The notes below the pieces were generated by a model. That model was not told the DNA's origin. It saw nothing but the letters and a program-made list of their open reading frames with translations, and searched no databases. Positions 25,973 through 35,875 of a stretch of DNA of 64,000 nucleotides are shown here, piece after piece (within the stretch, counting starts at the first letter, position 1; each line of letters opens with the position of its first letter). This stretch comes from Sphingobacterium sp. UBA4616 (GTDB taxonomy: Bacteria > Bacteroidota > Bacteroidia > Sphingobacteriales > Sphingobacteriaceae). Made by a program: the position numbers and the translations under genes. The DNA is taken from positions 1-64,000 of the forward strand of contig DGIS01000004.1 in the NCBI GenBank assembly GCA_002386525.1. The letters run 5' to 3'.

Positions 25973-27076
25973 CTATATATTTAGACTGTGGCCGACGTTT
26001 GAAAGAGTATTCAGCAGTTCTCTGGCTGCGGCACTTCCGGCGCGGTTTGCTCCAATAGTGGATGCTGATGGACCATAACCCACGAGGTGAATTCTGGGGT
26101 CTTTGGCTACCATGGTAGCGAGTCTGCCTGTCATTTGGACTCCGCCTTGGGCTTCTTTTGGCAGAACGGCATCAAGGTGACTTAATGAGCTTTTGAAGCC
26201 CGTATTCCAAAGAATAACATCTGCTTTTTGCTCTATTCCGCTGTCCCATTTGATTCCATTTTCTGTTATTTCCTTAAACATAGGAAAACGTTTAAGGACA
26301 CCACGCTGTTCCATCTTATGGATTTCGCTGGTATAGGGAAGGCCTGTCACAGCTACTACAGACAAAGGCGGAAGTCCTTGCCTTACACGGTCTTCCACCA
26401 TCGCAACAGCATGATGACCTGCCATATCATCAAAGGGGCCTTCTCTAAACAAAGGTGGTCGACGTGTAACCCAGGTCGTTGTCGTTATTTGGGAAATTTG
26501 GTCGAGTAATTGAATGGCAGAAATGCCGCCCCCAACAACAATCACATGTTTTCCACTAAAATAGGCTGCAGTTTTAAAATCCTTTGTATGAAGTTGTTCT
26601 CCCTGAAATAAAGCTGCACCGGGATAGTCCGGAATGTATGGGTTTTCCCATGTACCTGTAGCGTTTATAATGCCTAGAGCTGAGAAATGCTCGTTTTTTG
26701 TATCGATGTGAAAACGATTCTGGTGTGCATAGACTTTTTCTACTTTGACTGGCCGATAGACCTGAAGCTCAAATTTCTTTTCATAAAGCTCAAAATAATG
26801 GGGAACTGCGGTGTTTGCTTGGACCTCCGTGTCGTTTGTAGATAGCGTTTCTTCAAACGACATACCAGGTAAATCGTGTATTTTATTAACAGTACTTAGG
26901 GTGAGCGAATCCCAACGGAATTGCCAGGCTCCACCAGGGCCAGGGGCTTCATCTAAGATAATAAAGTCTCTCCCGATCGTAAGTCCCATTCTTTTTAAAT
27001 GATATGCAGCGGAAAGCCCAGCTTGCCCCGCGCCTATTACAGCAATTTTTGTTTTGTACCGAATATTCTTTATCAT
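25973..27076 (-). CDS. FAD/NAD(P)-dependent monooxygenase-like oxidoreductase
   Basis: 367-aa flavoprotein of the CzcO/flavin-containing-monooxygenase type. The FAD Rossmann loop is IAVIGAGQAGLSAAYHLKRMG near residues 11-30, and PGGAWQFRWDSLTLST is the conserved block after it. The NADPH loop HVIVVGGGISAIQLLDQIS lies near the middle, followed by VTRRPP. WNTGFKSSLSHLDAVLP is the typical C-terminal segment. The likely reaction is NADPH-driven oxygenation of an organic substrate or metabolite; the substrate is unknown. I start at the ATG at 27076, 13 bases after the stop of the luciferase-like gene, since the longer frame overlaps that gene. Confidence 0.9.
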   Translation of the reverse strand: MIKNIRYKTKIAVIGAGQAGLSAAYHLKRMGLTIGRDFIILDEAPGPGGAWQFRWDSLTLSTVNKIHDLPGMSFEETLSTNDTEVQANTAVPHYFELYEKKFELQVYRPVKVEKVYAHQNRFHIDTKNEHFSALGIINATGTWENPYIPDYPGAALFQGEQLHTKDFKTAAYFSGKHVIVVGGGISAIQLLDQISQITTTTWVTRRPPLFREGPFDDMAGHHAVAMVEDRVRQGLPPLSVVAVTGLPYTSEIHKMEQRGVLKRFPMFKEITENGIKWDSGIEQKADVILWNTGFKSSLSHLDAVLPKEAQGGVQMTGRLATMVAKDPRIHLVGYGPSASTIGANRAGSAAARELLNTLSNVGHSLNI

Positions 27077-27089
27077 GAGTTCAGAAGAA

Positions 27090-28112
27090 TTAACGCCAGC
27101 CGAGTTCGGGCGCGACATGTTTCAAAATAGCCGAAAGGATATGAATATTATAGTCAACTCCTAACGTATTTGGAATGGTTAAGAGTAATGTGTCGGCTTC
27201 TTGGATGGCTTCATCTTGCGCTAGTTCTTTTATAAGTTGATCTGGTTCGGCCGCATAGCTCTTTCCAAAGATCGCCCGCTTGTCTGATTCGATCATTCCT
27301 ATCTTATCTTTTTTGTCCGCCGCCTGCCCGAAATAGTAGCGATCCAAATCGTTGACCAACGCAAAAATGGATCTGCTAACAGATACCCGGGGCTCGCCGG
27401 CGTGTCCAGCTTCCTTCCAAGCCTCTCTGTATAAGCGTATCTGTTCGGCCTGCTGAATATGAAAAGGCTTGCCATTTTCATCATATTTCAAGGTAGAGCT
27501 TTGAAGGTGCATTTTATTTTGCGCAGCCCATATGGCCGTTGAATTGGACGCTGCTCCCCACCAGACACGATCCCTTAAGCCATCTGAATAGGGTTCAAGC
27601 CTGAGTAGGCCCGGTGGGTTTGGAAACATTGGATAAGGATTTGGCTCAGCAAAACCAATACCGTTAAGCTTTTCCAAAAACGCCAAAGCTTTCTGCCTTC
27701 CCATATCTGCGTCGGTTTGATCTTCGCCTAGATTGTAACCAAAATAGCGCCAGCCATCAATTACTTGCTCTGGGGAACCTCTGCTGATTCCCAGCTGCAA
27801 TCTGCCTCCGGCAATTAAATCTGCAGCGCCGGCATCTTCCACCATATAAAGAGGGTTTTCATAGCGCATGTCGATTACACCAGTACCGATTTCAATTTTA
27901 GAGGTTTTGGCTCCAATGGCCGCGAGTAAAGGAAACGGGGATGCCAGCTGATTTGCAAAATGATGTACGCGAAAATAAGCTCCATCTATGCCTATTTCCT
28001 CTGCCGCTACAGCTAAGTCTATCGATTGCAGCAAGGTGTCACTTGCTGTCTGCGTAGTATATGCGGGATGTTTGGACCAGTGTCCAAACGATAAAAAACC
28101 TATCTTTTTCAT
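27090..28112 (-). CDS. LLM-class flavin-dependent oxidoreductase
   Basis: 340-aa bacterial-luciferase-like (TIM-barrel) monooxygenase. KKIGFLSFGHW at the N-terminus, AAEEIGIDGAYFRVHHF (helix 1 and strand 2), IEIGTGVIDMRYENPLYMVEDAGAADLIAGGRLQLGISRGSPE and the later YDENGKPFH region are typical. It uses reduced flavin and O2. It forms a two-gene leftward operon with the FAD monooxygenase-like gene, which may act on the same substrate. I start at the ATG at 28112; the frame's earlier TTG adds three residues. Confidence 0.9.
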   Translation of the reverse strand: MKKIGFLSFGHWSKHPAYTTQTASDTLLQSIDLAVAAEEIGIDGAYFRVHHFANQLASPFPLLAAIGAKTSKIEIGTGVIDMRYENPLYMVEDAGAADLIAGGRLQLGISRGSPEQVIDGWRYFGYNLGEDQTDADMGRQKALAFLEKLNGIGFAEPNPYPMFPNPPGLLRLEPYSDGLRDRVWWGAASNSTAIWAAQNKMHLQSSTLKYDENGKPFHIQQAEQIRLYREAWKEAGHAGEPRVSVSRSIFALVNDLDRYYFGQAADKKDKIGMIESDKRAIFGKSYAAEPDQLIKELAQDEAIQEADTLLLTIPNTLGVDYNIHILSAILKHVAPELGWR

Positions 28113-28296
28113 AAAACACAATGGAATATGATGTCTATCAAATTTAACAAATGTTGTGGTTATTTGTGTAATGTGTATTGTCCGGGCGGTGTCAATAATA
28201 TATCGTTTTTATCGAATTGTCAAATGAGCTATATACTAAAAATAGTAATTTTGTATATTATTCGATTGTATTGTTTTTAAGCGAAATGTATCCAAT

Positions 28297-29154
28297 ATGG
28301 TAGCAAATAGAATACTTGTTTTCTTCTTTATCTTTATTTATTATTCAACTTGTTTTGCACAAAAAACGACGCTATTATCGATCGGTAAGTCAGAAATATT
28401 GCATTCAAAGGTTTTGAGTGAAGATCGAACGATCAATATCTATCTTCCTGATAATTATAATCTAAATGATTCTGTCCGATATCCGATTGTATATGTGCTC
28501 GATGGTGGTATAGATGAAGATTTTTTTCATATCTCCGGGATTGTACGTTTCGTGACGCAACCTTGGATCGATAGATTTCCTCAAAGTATTGTTGTTGGAA
28601 TAGGAGGAAATAAAAGAAGGAGAGATTTTACCTTCCCTGTCGAAAATACTGATTTTATAGAGCGGGAGGGTTTTCAGAAAGCGAGCTTTTCTTCGTACGG
28701 CGGTTCTGAAAAATATATAGCATTCTTAAAAAATGAATTGATACCTTACCTCACTCGTAATTATCGTACGAATGGAAAGCAGATGTTAATAGGGGAGTCA
28801 CTGGCAGGACTTTTTTCTACAGAAATTTTATTAAAGCACCCCGAACTATTTGATGATTATATTATTATAAGCCCAAGTTTATGGTGGGGAGAGGAAGTTT
28901 TATTGAAAAAATCAAAAAAGCTTTTGCAACATAATTTGAAAAAAAATGTAAGGGTTTACCTTGGCGTGCCGAACAAAGAAGAGGACATTAGCATGTATAA
29001 TGAGGCTCTAGCATTATCTGACGTACTGAGGAGCGAAGAAAAGATTGATTTTGTATTTGATTATATGCCCGATGAATTGCATTCTACAGTAATACATCAA
29101 GCTGTCTACAATGCTTTTAAGAAGTTGTATCCAAAGACCTACTATTCCAAGTAG
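28297..29154 (+). CDS. Secreted esterase, alpha/beta-hydrolase (esterase D / PF00756 family)
   Basis: 285-aa periplasmic or secreted hydrolase. The signal peptide (1-21, ending CFAQ) is followed by INIYLPDNYNLNDSVRYPIVYVLDGG, the esterase-D signature with an oxyanion region. The nucleophile elbow is GESLAG, and SPSLWWGEE follows as in the IroE/Fes-like subgroup. The catalytic histidine is probably in DELHSTVIHQ. The substrate is likely an ester such as a siderophore or acylated sugar; this is not determined. It is divergent from the LLM gene. Confidence 0.88.
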   Translation: MVANRILVFFFIFIYYSTCFAQKTTLLSIGKSEILHSKVLSEDRTINIYLPDNYNLNDSVRYPIVYVLDGGIDEDFFHISGIVRFVTQPWIDRFPQSIVVGIGGNKRRRDFTFPVENTDFIEREGFQKASFSSYGGSEKYIAFLKNELIPYLTRNYRTNGKQMLIGESLAGLFSTEILLKHPELFDDYIIISPSLWWGEEVLLKKSKKLLQHNLKKNVRVYLGVPNKEEDISMYNEALALSDVLRSEEKIDFVFDYMPDELHSTVIHQAVYNAFKKLYPKTYYSK

Positions 29155-29167
29155 CAGATAAACTATA

Positions 29168-29713
29168 TTAATTATCTTCATTTTTTATTAGGTCTCTTCG
29201 ATCAAACCATTCATCCTTTAAAATTGACATCAATAGCTTATCGTGAAATTGGTTATCCCTAAAGCAGGCTTTGCGCATCCTCCCCTCCGGTTTAAATCCA
29301 GCGTTTTCATACGCTTTAATCGCCGCATAATTTGGCTCGGATACGGTAAGCATAATTCTATTGAGCCCTAATTTTTCAAAACCAATAGCGAGAAGTAATT
29401 GGGTAACTTGAGACCCTATCCCTTTAGCCCATTGTTGACGATCTCCTATGAAGATAAAATATTCTCCTGATCTGTTTAGCTTTGAAATATTACAAATGCC
29501 AGCATATCCAATCAATTTATTGGTATCGTTTAAGAAAATTCCACGATTAAAATTTTTTAGATCATTGACAACAGTTAAAAACCAAGCGTCGACCTGCTCC
29601 TTTGAGTGCATGGATTGAAAAATAGAAAGTGAATATTTTATCGAAATGTCATCATTGATCCATTCATAAAATGGTGAGACGTCTTCCAGGGTAAGGGGTT
29701 TTAAGTTAATCAT
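29168..29713 (-). CDS. GNAT-family N-acetyltransferase
   Basis: 181-aa RimJ/RimL-like acetyltransferase. It opens INLKPLTLEDVSPFYEWINDDISIKYS. QQWAKGIGSQVTQLLLAIGFEKLGLNRIMLTVSEPNYAAIKAYENAGFKPEGRMR covers the acetyl-CoA pyrophosphate loop (Q/R-x-x-G-x-G/A) and the C-terminal helix. FRDNQFHDKLLMSILKDEW is the usual ending. Possible targets are protein N-termini, aminoglycoside-like compounds or a nucleotide sugar. I start at the ATG at 29713; an upstream ATG at 29758 would add 15 residues not seen in the family. Confidence 0.88.
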   Translation of the reverse strand: MINLKPLTLEDVSPFYEWINDDISIKYSLSIFQSMHSKEQVDAWFLTVVNDLKNFNRGIFLNDTNKLIGYAGICNISKLNRSGEYFIFIGDRQQWAKGIGSQVTQLLLAIGFEKLGLNRIMLTVSEPNYAAIKAYENAGFKPEGRMRKACFRDNQFHDKLLMSILKDEWFDRRDLIKNEDN

Positions 29714-29870
29714 TATATTGGGTTTTACAGTATATGAAGGACTATGTTTCAGTTGCATAATGTCGCTATTTCGCTGCAAGCATAATATAATCATAGTTCA
29801 AAGAATTAAGCCTATCTCTTTGAAAATTTATCTAAAAAACTGCTGTATTACCTATATTTTAAAGCGGTAA

Positions 29871-29907
29871 TAACAGGGGCTGTCCAAACTGGTCAGCCCC
29901 ATTATTA
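29871..29907 (-). terminator. Terminator of SusCD locus 3
   Basis: GGGGCTG (29876-29882) pairs with CAGCCCC (29894-29900), extended by TAATAA / TATTA flanks. It lies just past the leftward SusD stop at 29915. Confidence 0.75.
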
Positions 29908-29914
29908 TAGTGTA

Positions 29915-31414
29915 TTATTTTTTGTCCCACCATACTTTAGATAAGAAAGAATCTCCATTCGTCATTCTGGCTGCCGCTTCCTTTACATGTGTTGCGTTCA
30001 ACTCAGCCTCTTCACTGGAGTATATTGCCCTGCGTGGTATCTGTCCGTTGGTTGAACCTGGATTAGGGCCAGGGGTTAAGCTGGGGTATCCGGTACGTCG
30101 CCATTCCGCGAAAGCTTCCATGTTCCTGCCAAAAAGGTGAATCCATTTTTGCGTCGCTATTTTTTCCATTTTCTGTTCGTCTGTCAAACCACTTAAATTG
30201 ATCACAGATTCGTATGCTAAAGGAATAGACGAAATATTATATGGCGGTAAAGCCAGCGCAGCTTTGACACCTTCTGTAAAAAATGCTTGTGCATTTGCAC
30301 TTGTAGCTCCCCAGCCCAGCAGCGCAGCTTCAGCTTTGTAAAAGCATATATCCGAATAGGTAAAGGCATAGCTTGGAATCGGAGCAAAGGTGAGACTGAA
30401 CCATGTTGACTTATTGGCCGTGGAATAGTTGGCACGAATCAACTGTGACAACTGATTATCCGTTAAAGCAACGCCAATACCTTGATATGTTGCTGTACCA
30501 TTGAATTGGACAGGCTCGGCAAGCAGTGAAAGCCTAGGGTCCTTATATTCTTTCAGTTTATCGACTAACGTATTGGCAAGATAACGCAGATCCGCACTCC
30601 CTGTTGTCATTTGACGTAGAATAGGATTTTGATTTTCAGCTTGAGCATCGTTGTAGGTAGGAACTGCGGCATTATCACTATTGCTGGTGAATAGACCTAC
30701 AGGAGACGACATTGCTTCGCTAACTGTTTTTTGCGCCAAAGACGGGTTGGCATACCGCATACGCATACCGACTTTGAGTTTGAGCGAATTGCCGAATTTT
30801 TTCCATTTTTCAATACTGCCTTTGTAAAAGAAATCTGAAGATCCGTAAGACTGGTCTCCTGTTGTAAGCTTAGCGATAGCTGCATCGATTTTTTGGACCA
30901 ATGCTGGATAGATCTCTTCTTGTTTGTCAAATTTGGGCGTGCGATTGATTTCCTTATTGGATTGTGTGATCTCGGAGTAAGGGATGTCCCCAAACAAGTC
31001 AGTAAGGCGCTGATAGAGATATGCCTCGTAAAGTTCGGCGATAGCCAACTTACTTCTTCCTGCTGCATTGTCTTCCTTGCCGCTCAATTCCTGTTTGATC
31101 TGAACGATGTTGCGGAGCAAGGTGTAGTGCTGCGACCAGATCAGATTTTCGGGTCCTTCAAAATATCGAGAAACAGGCACTACCGGACCTCCAGCCCAAT
31201 GTTGGATCCAAGAGCCAAACTTGTTGTTGGGTAGTTCCCCAGATTCCTGAAAAGTACCATCACGTAGGATACGTGCTATGAGTAAAGATGGATCTACAGT
31301 GGTAACAGATGTGGGAGGCGTATTGATTCGTTCGAAATCTTTGGTACAGGCTCCTAGTCCTGCCACAGAAATAAGTCCGAAGATGAATGTATTTTTAAAT
31401 AGTTTCTTTTTCAT
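29915..31414 (-). CDS. SusD/RagB-family lipoprotein, SusD-like_2 type (locus 3)
   Basis: 499-aa surface lipoprotein. The signal ends GLGAC, followed by TKDFERINTPPTSVTTVDPSLLIARIL, the SusD-like_2 opening. KWKKFGNSLKLKVGMRMRYANP is the diagnostic mid block, and WIHLFGRNMEAFAEWRRTGYP the C-terminal one. It is the partner of the SusC encoded directly upstream, whose stop lies 10 bases before this ATG. The frame also opens at 31435, overlapping the SusC end, but MKKKLFK at 31414 starts the signal peptide. Confidence 0.93.
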   Translation of the reverse strand: MKKKLFKNTFIFGLISVAGLGACTKDFERINTPPTSVTTVDPSLLIARILRDGTFQESGELPNNKFGSWIQHWAGGPVVPVSRYFEGPENLIWSQHYTLLRNIVQIKQELSGKEDNAAGRSKLAIAELYEAYLYQRLTDLFGDIPYSEITQSNKEINRTPKFDKQEEIYPALVQKIDAAIAKLTTGDQSYGSSDFFYKGSIEKWKKFGNSLKLKVGMRMRYANPSLAQKTVSEAMSSPVGLFTSNSDNAAVPTYNDAQAENQNPILRQMTTGSADLRYLANTLVDKLKEYKDPRLSLLAEPVQFNGTATYQGIGVALTDNQLSQLIRANYSTANKSTWFSLTFAPIPSYAFTYSDICFYKAEAALLGWGATSANAQAFFTEGVKAALALPPYNISSIPLAYESVINLSGLTDEQKMEKIATQKWIHLFGRNMEAFAEWRRTGYPSLTPGPNPGSTNGQIPRRAIYSSEEAELNATHVKEAAARMTNGDSFLSKVWWDKK

Positions 31415-31424
31415 AATAAAGGGT

Positions 31425-34400
31425 TTACAGACCAACTGTGAGGTTAATACCGAATGTGCGCATCATAGGAAGTGAAGTTGATTCAATACCGATGGAGCTA
31501 TTGTTAACATTGAAGGCAGAGGCTTCTGGTGAAAATCCATCAGTTTTCCGTTGAAAATAAAATAGGTTTCGGCCATAGACGCCTAATTTTAGGGAATTAA
31601 CAAGTTTATGTGGCATCAGCTTTTTAGGGAAAGAATAAGAAAGACTGATCTCGCGCATGGCGACATAGCTCATATCATTGATCATTTCTTCAGAGACCAT
31701 GACTTCTTTATCACTGGCTACCATGTTCCAGTAATCTTGTGCGGCAACTTGCTTACTGTTTTGGGTTCCGGTACTTGTCCAGTTTCCTGCCCCATCTTTT
31801 TGGCCGAGCATCCCTGCCGCAACGTAAGTTCCATCTCGTCCTTCTAGGGTCTTCGTTGAAGTCCCATAGATAATCTGTTCGCGGTTCGACTGGGAGAAGA
31901 TCACACCGCCCTGACGGATATCGACAAGCGCGTAGAGGTTGAAACCTTTATATTTAACTGTATTGGCAAAACCTCCCAACCAATCGGGTTGTGCATTTCC
32001 AAGATCGGTTTCTACACGTCCAGCTGTGCGTACGGGGAGCCCAGTGGTAGGGTCAATCAACCTATTTCCCTGATCATCTTTGATCCACGCAAACTGTGTC
32101 CCAATCAGCTGGCCAAATGGTTTTCCGACCTCCGCAACTACGTTTATCCCGCGATCTGTAGCGAGTAAAAAGCTTTCTACGCCCGGGTAAAGTGATTCTA
32201 CTTTATTCCGGTTGCGGTTATAGTTAAACGTTGTATTCCACTCAAATCCAGATTCGCTTTTTACCGGTGTTGCTCCTAACACAAATTCAATACCTCGGTT
32301 GCTAATTTCCCCTGCGTTGATTCTGTTTTTCACATAGAGACTAGAAGGAGCAATGGGCACATCCAGAATCTGATTCTTTGTTTTGGCCTGATAGTAGGTG
32401 AAGGAGAACGAAAGTCTGTTTTTCAGAAATCGCAGATCTGCTCCAGCTTCGATTGATGTAGTCAATTCGTTTTTCAGATTTGGATCCGGTATGATTTCTG
32501 TATACGAAGCCATTGGTACACCGCCGTGGGTGTATTGGTTGAGACTATATGCTCCTGTCAATTGATAGGGGTTTCCTGAACTTCCTGCCTGTGCCCATGA
32601 AGCTCTGATTTTGGCGAAAGACAGTGCGTCAGATTGCCATTTGAAGGCATCCGATAAGACTAAACTGGAACTTACACTCGGGTAGAAAAACGAATTGTTT
32701 TCCTTTGACAGGGTCGAAGACCAGTCGTTACGGGCAGAGAAATCAACAAACCAATAGTCTTTGTAACTGAATTGACCCGATAGATAAGCCGAATTAATCT
32801 TGGACTGGATCAAGTCAAATATGTAACTGTTTGTGGTGGTGTTGTTGATGACAAAGAGGTTGGGTACAATAAACTGATTCCCTGAATTTCCTGTCATACG
32901 TAAATATCTATTTTGGTGACTGGCACCTAAGTTGGCACTGAGTTTAATATCGTCGGTCAACTTAAAGTTGGAACTTGCTAGGATATCAAAATTGTCTTCG
33001 CGGGCTCTGATGACCTCTTCTCGAATATCTCCCTTTCTGTTTAAGCTTTGGTAGGTATTGATTGGACGGTAGCGAAACCTTTGATCAGTATAGAAATCGG
33101 TACCTCCAGTCGCTGTTACCTTTAGCCAAGGGGCAAAGTCGTAACTCAGACGGAGCAAGCCAATAATGCGATCGCGGCGATCTTCATTGTGATTTTCATG
33201 AATGGTCCAGAACGGATTTGCTGTGGAGCTATTGGTGGCATATGTTTTTTCCAATCCTTCCGTCAATCCCGAAAATCCGAGTTGTCTACTGATCTCCTGT
33301 GCTGTCCATTTATACTGTGCCAGGATGTCGTTGCCTAGGCTTCGCGGCTGGCTGATGAATAGGTAAGCCGGGTTGTCTGCTGCATCAGCCAATGTAGGCC
33401 GGTTCTGTCCCTTTTGGGCGATATAGTTCGCCTTGATGTCGATATGAAATTTGTCGGTTATCTTGGCTTGGGTGCGCAGACCAAAATTGTTTCTTTTGAG
33501 CGTATTTGTAGGAATGTATCCTTTCACATCGGTATTAGCGAACGAGAAGCGATAGTTGACTTTGTCTGTTCCGCCGTCGATACTAAGGTTGTTGGTAAAC
33601 TGTTTCTCCGTTTGAAAAAAAGATGAGTAGGTATCTGGCTTTGGTGTTAACTGTAAGATGTTGCCATAAGCGTCTTCATAAGTCTGGCCTTCCATCTTCG
33701 CTCCCCAGCTTGCTCGCGTTGTACGATCACGTCCGGCGCTCATTTTAGGTATACCACTGTAACCATTTTTCAGCGCTTCACTCATGGAGACAATGGTGCC
33801 GTCATCTTTTCTAAAATGTGTAAATGTACCGTTCAGTCCCTGGCCGTAGACATTTTGAAAATCAGGTAAAACTAACCCATTACCTAATGAAAAATCTGTC
33901 CCATAGTTAAATCGGGTTTTTCCGGCTTTACCCGATTTGGTTGTGATCAAAATAACACCATTACTTCCTCTTTGTCCATAAAGTGCGGCCGCATTTGGGC
34001 CTTTCAATACCGACATCGTTTCGATATCTTCGGGATTAATGTTTCCAATTCCGTCACCATAATCTGTTCCCCCTGACTGATTTGGAGACGAAATATTTTG
34101 GTTGTCTATCGGTACTCCATCCACCACATACAGGGGCTGGCTATTACCGATAAGGGAGTTGTTACCCCGGATCACGACCTTGGACGAACCCCCGGCACCG
34201 GATGCGGCGCGGCTCACCTGTACGCCGGCAACCTTACCTGATAGGGCATTGGCGACATTGGTTTCTTTACCCTGCGTTAGCTCGTCGCCTTTGAGTTCAG
34301 CGACTGTATAACCCAGTGCTTTTTTTTCGCGTTTGATACCAAGTGCGGTGACGACAACTTCCTGTAGATTTTGCGCGCTCGATTCCAAACTGATATTGAT

Positions 34401-34781
34401 CGCTAGTTTGTCCCTGTCCGTAATGGTGTAATCCACCAGTTCTTTGCTCTCAAAACCAATGGAAGATACGCTGATTTGGTAGCCCTGTCCAGCGGGAATC
34501 TGGTCGAGCGAAAAGGTTCCATCAGGCCTGCTGCTTGTGGTTTTTTTCATTCCGCTTGTCGCATTACGTATGGTAACCGTCGCCGAGGGGATGGGCTTTC
34601 CTGTTTCATCTTTGATTACTCCATTAATGGTCGCATTTTGTTGGGCGTCAGCAAGAAAATAGCTTGTTGACAAAAGCCCCATGAGGCCTAGACGAAATGC
34701 CCAGTTTACGTCGGCTCTAATGTTGGATCTCAACAGTAGCATAGTCAGGATACTATGCTTGGAAGGTAAATAATTGTGCAT
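31425..34781 (-). CDS. SusC/RagA-family TonB-dependent transporter (locus 3, FecR/ECF-linked)
   Basis: 1118-aa outer-membrane transporter. A long, positively charged N-terminal stretch (MHNYLPSKHSILTMLLLRSN...) leads to the signal core GLMGLLSTSYFLADAQ. A carboxypeptidase-regulatory-like domain (~50-130) follows, then LQEVVVTALGIKREKKALGY. The plug holds PLYVVDGVPIDNQN and ALYGQRGSNGVILITTKSGK, and the end is MRTFGINLTVGL. Transporters that signal through FecR normally carry an STN domain before the plug. None is visible here, because the sequence runs straight from the signal peptide into the beta-sandwich. It is in an operon order sigma-FecR-SusC-SusD. Confidence 0.95.
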   Translation of the reverse strand: MHNYLPSKHSILTMLLLRSNIRADVNWAFRLGLMGLLSTSYFLADAQQNATINGVIKDETGKPIPSATVTIRNATSGMKKTTSSRPDGTFSLDQIPAGQGYQISVSSIGFESKELVDYTITDRDKLAINISLESSAQNLQEVVVTALGIKREKKALGYTVAELKGDELTQGKETNVANALSGKVAGVQVSRAASGAGGSSKVVIRGNNSLIGNSQPLYVVDGVPIDNQNISSPNQSGGTDYGDGIGNINPEDIETMSVLKGPNAAALYGQRGSNGVILITTKSGKAGKTRFNYGTDFSLGNGLVLPDFQNVYGQGLNGTFTHFRKDDGTIVSMSEALKNGYSGIPKMSAGRDRTTRASWGAKMEGQTYEDAYGNILQLTPKPDTYSSFFQTEKQFTNNLSIDGGTDKVNYRFSFANTDVKGYIPTNTLKRNNFGLRTQAKITDKFHIDIKANYIAQKGQNRPTLADAADNPAYLFISQPRSLGNDILAQYKWTAQEISRQLGFSGLTEGLEKTYATNSSTANPFWTIHENHNEDRRDRIIGLLRLSYDFAPWLKVTATGGTDFYTDQRFRYRPINTYQSLNRKGDIREEVIRAREDNFDILASSNFKLTDDIKLSANLGASHQNRYLRMTGNSGNQFIVPNLFVINNTTTNSYIFDLIQSKINSAYLSGQFSYKDYWFVDFSARNDWSSTLSKENNSFFYPSVSSSLVLSDAFKWQSDALSFAKIRASWAQAGSSGNPYQLTGAYSLNQYTHGGVPMASYTEIIPDPNLKNELTTSIEAGADLRFLKNRLSFSFTYYQAKTKNQILDVPIAPSSLYVKNRINAGEISNRGIEFVLGATPVKSESGFEWNTTFNYNRNRNKVESLYPGVESFLLATDRGINVVAEVGKPFGQLIGTQFAWIKDDQGNRLIDPTTGLPVRTAGRVETDLGNAQPDWLGGFANTVKYKGFNLYALVDIRQGGVIFSQSNREQIIYGTSTKTLEGRDGTYVAAGMLGQKDGAGNWTSTGTQNSKQVAAQDYWNMVASDKEVMVSEEMINDMSYVAMREISLSYSFPKKLMPHKLVNSLKLGVYGRNLFYFQRKTDGFSPEASAFNVNNSSIGIESTSLPMMRTFGINLTVGL

Positions 34782-34806
34782 AATTTGTGGGTTAATTGAG
34801 TGAATT

Positions 34807-35832
34807 TTATTCGGTTTGTACGTGAATGGTTATGCTATGAAGTGCTTGGATATCAGCTAGCATGTTGAGGTATGCGGATGCCGTATTTTTATACGTTCCA
34901 CTATAGTATTTATCTTGTATATCTTTAGGTTCAAAGTTTAGTTTAACCGCATAATTATGACTGATGATATGAAGTACATCGTGCAAAGAGAGGTTTTTAA
35001 AGATCAGTTGTCCACTTGTTTTTAGATATGATCCCCTTTTGCTGGATTGAGAAGCATTGATTCGGGTTTCGGCAACGATCTGTTGCTGCTTGCGGTCAAT
35101 GCTGATTTCTTCATTGGGTAAAAACTGCAGGTTTAAGGGTTTTTTATTTCCGGAACTTGTATTGCTTTTGACTTCAATACGGCCTTCATAGAGTTTTATT
35201 TTTGTAATCGCGCTAACATCTTCTTCCACACTGAAAACAGTGCCAAGCGCGGTTGTTGTCAAATCTGCCGTATGAACGCGAAATGGCTTTGCCTTATTTT
35301 TTGCTACGGTAAATTTGGCTTTACCTATCAATAGGATGTCGCGTGAAGTAGTGCCCGCGAAATTGGAACTAAATTTCACTTCAGAATTGGGGAATAGTTC
35401 GATCTTAGATCCATCTGGAACTTCAATGTGTTGAACAGTATTACCTGAATTGATATAATACAAATTGTCGGGCTGCTCCTGCGGAGATGCTTCAATTTTT
35501 TTGGAACTAAGATAGGTGGTATGAGGTTTCGGAGGATCTATCTGGGTAAATCCTATCCAAGCTCCGATTCCAACGAAGATAATAATGGCAGCATATTTTA
35601 ACCAGTTGAAACGATACTTGGCTTTTTGCGCTACTTGTTTGAAAATATGCGCTTTTATTTCTTTTTGGTTTTTAAAATCCGAATCCACCTCATATTCTTG
35701 CCATTCCGTCTCCGGCATAAGATCCTCCCAATAAAACTCGTTATTAGCTAGCGCGTTTTCTATGGCCGAAATTTCTTCCGCATTGGCTTTACCGCTTAGG
35801 TAATTGTCGATCAATTCTTTTGTAATCTTCAT
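34807..35832 (-). CDS. FecR-family anti-sigma factor
   Basis: 341-aa inner-membrane anti-sigma factor. Residues 1-75 are the cytoplasmic sigma-binding part (ITKELIDNYLSGKANAEEISAIENALA). One membrane helix follows at about 77-95 (FNWLKYAAIIIFVGIGAWIGF). The FecR beta domain follows at about 140-250 (VPDGSKIELFPNSEVKFSSNFAG, LIGKAKFTVAKNKAKPFRVHTADLTTTALGTVFSV). A C-terminal STN-like/DUF4974 domain ends it (GQLIFKNLSLHDVLHIISHNYAVKLNFEP). It holds the neighbouring ECF sigma (44 bases upstream) and should release it when the SusC transporter is loaded. Confidence 0.95.
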   Translation of the reverse strand: MKITKELIDNYLSGKANAEEISAIENALANNEFYWEDLMPETEWQEYEVDSDFKNQKEIKAHIFKQVAQKAKYRFNWLKYAAIIIFVGIGAWIGFTQIDPPKPHTTYLSSKKIEASPQEQPDNLYYINSGNTVQHIEVPDGSKIELFPNSEVKFSSNFAGTTSRDILLIGKAKFTVAKNKAKPFRVHTADLTTTALGTVFSVEEDVSAITKIKLYEGRIEVKSNTSSGNKKPLNLQFLPNEEISIDRKQQQIVAETRINASQSSKRGSYLKTSGQLIFKNLSLHDVLHIISHNYAVKLNFEPKDIQDKYYSGTYKNTASAYLNMLADIQALHSITIHVQTE

Positions 35833-35875
35833 CTAATAAGATTACGATCCAAAATGAGTTATCCCCCAAAAGAAG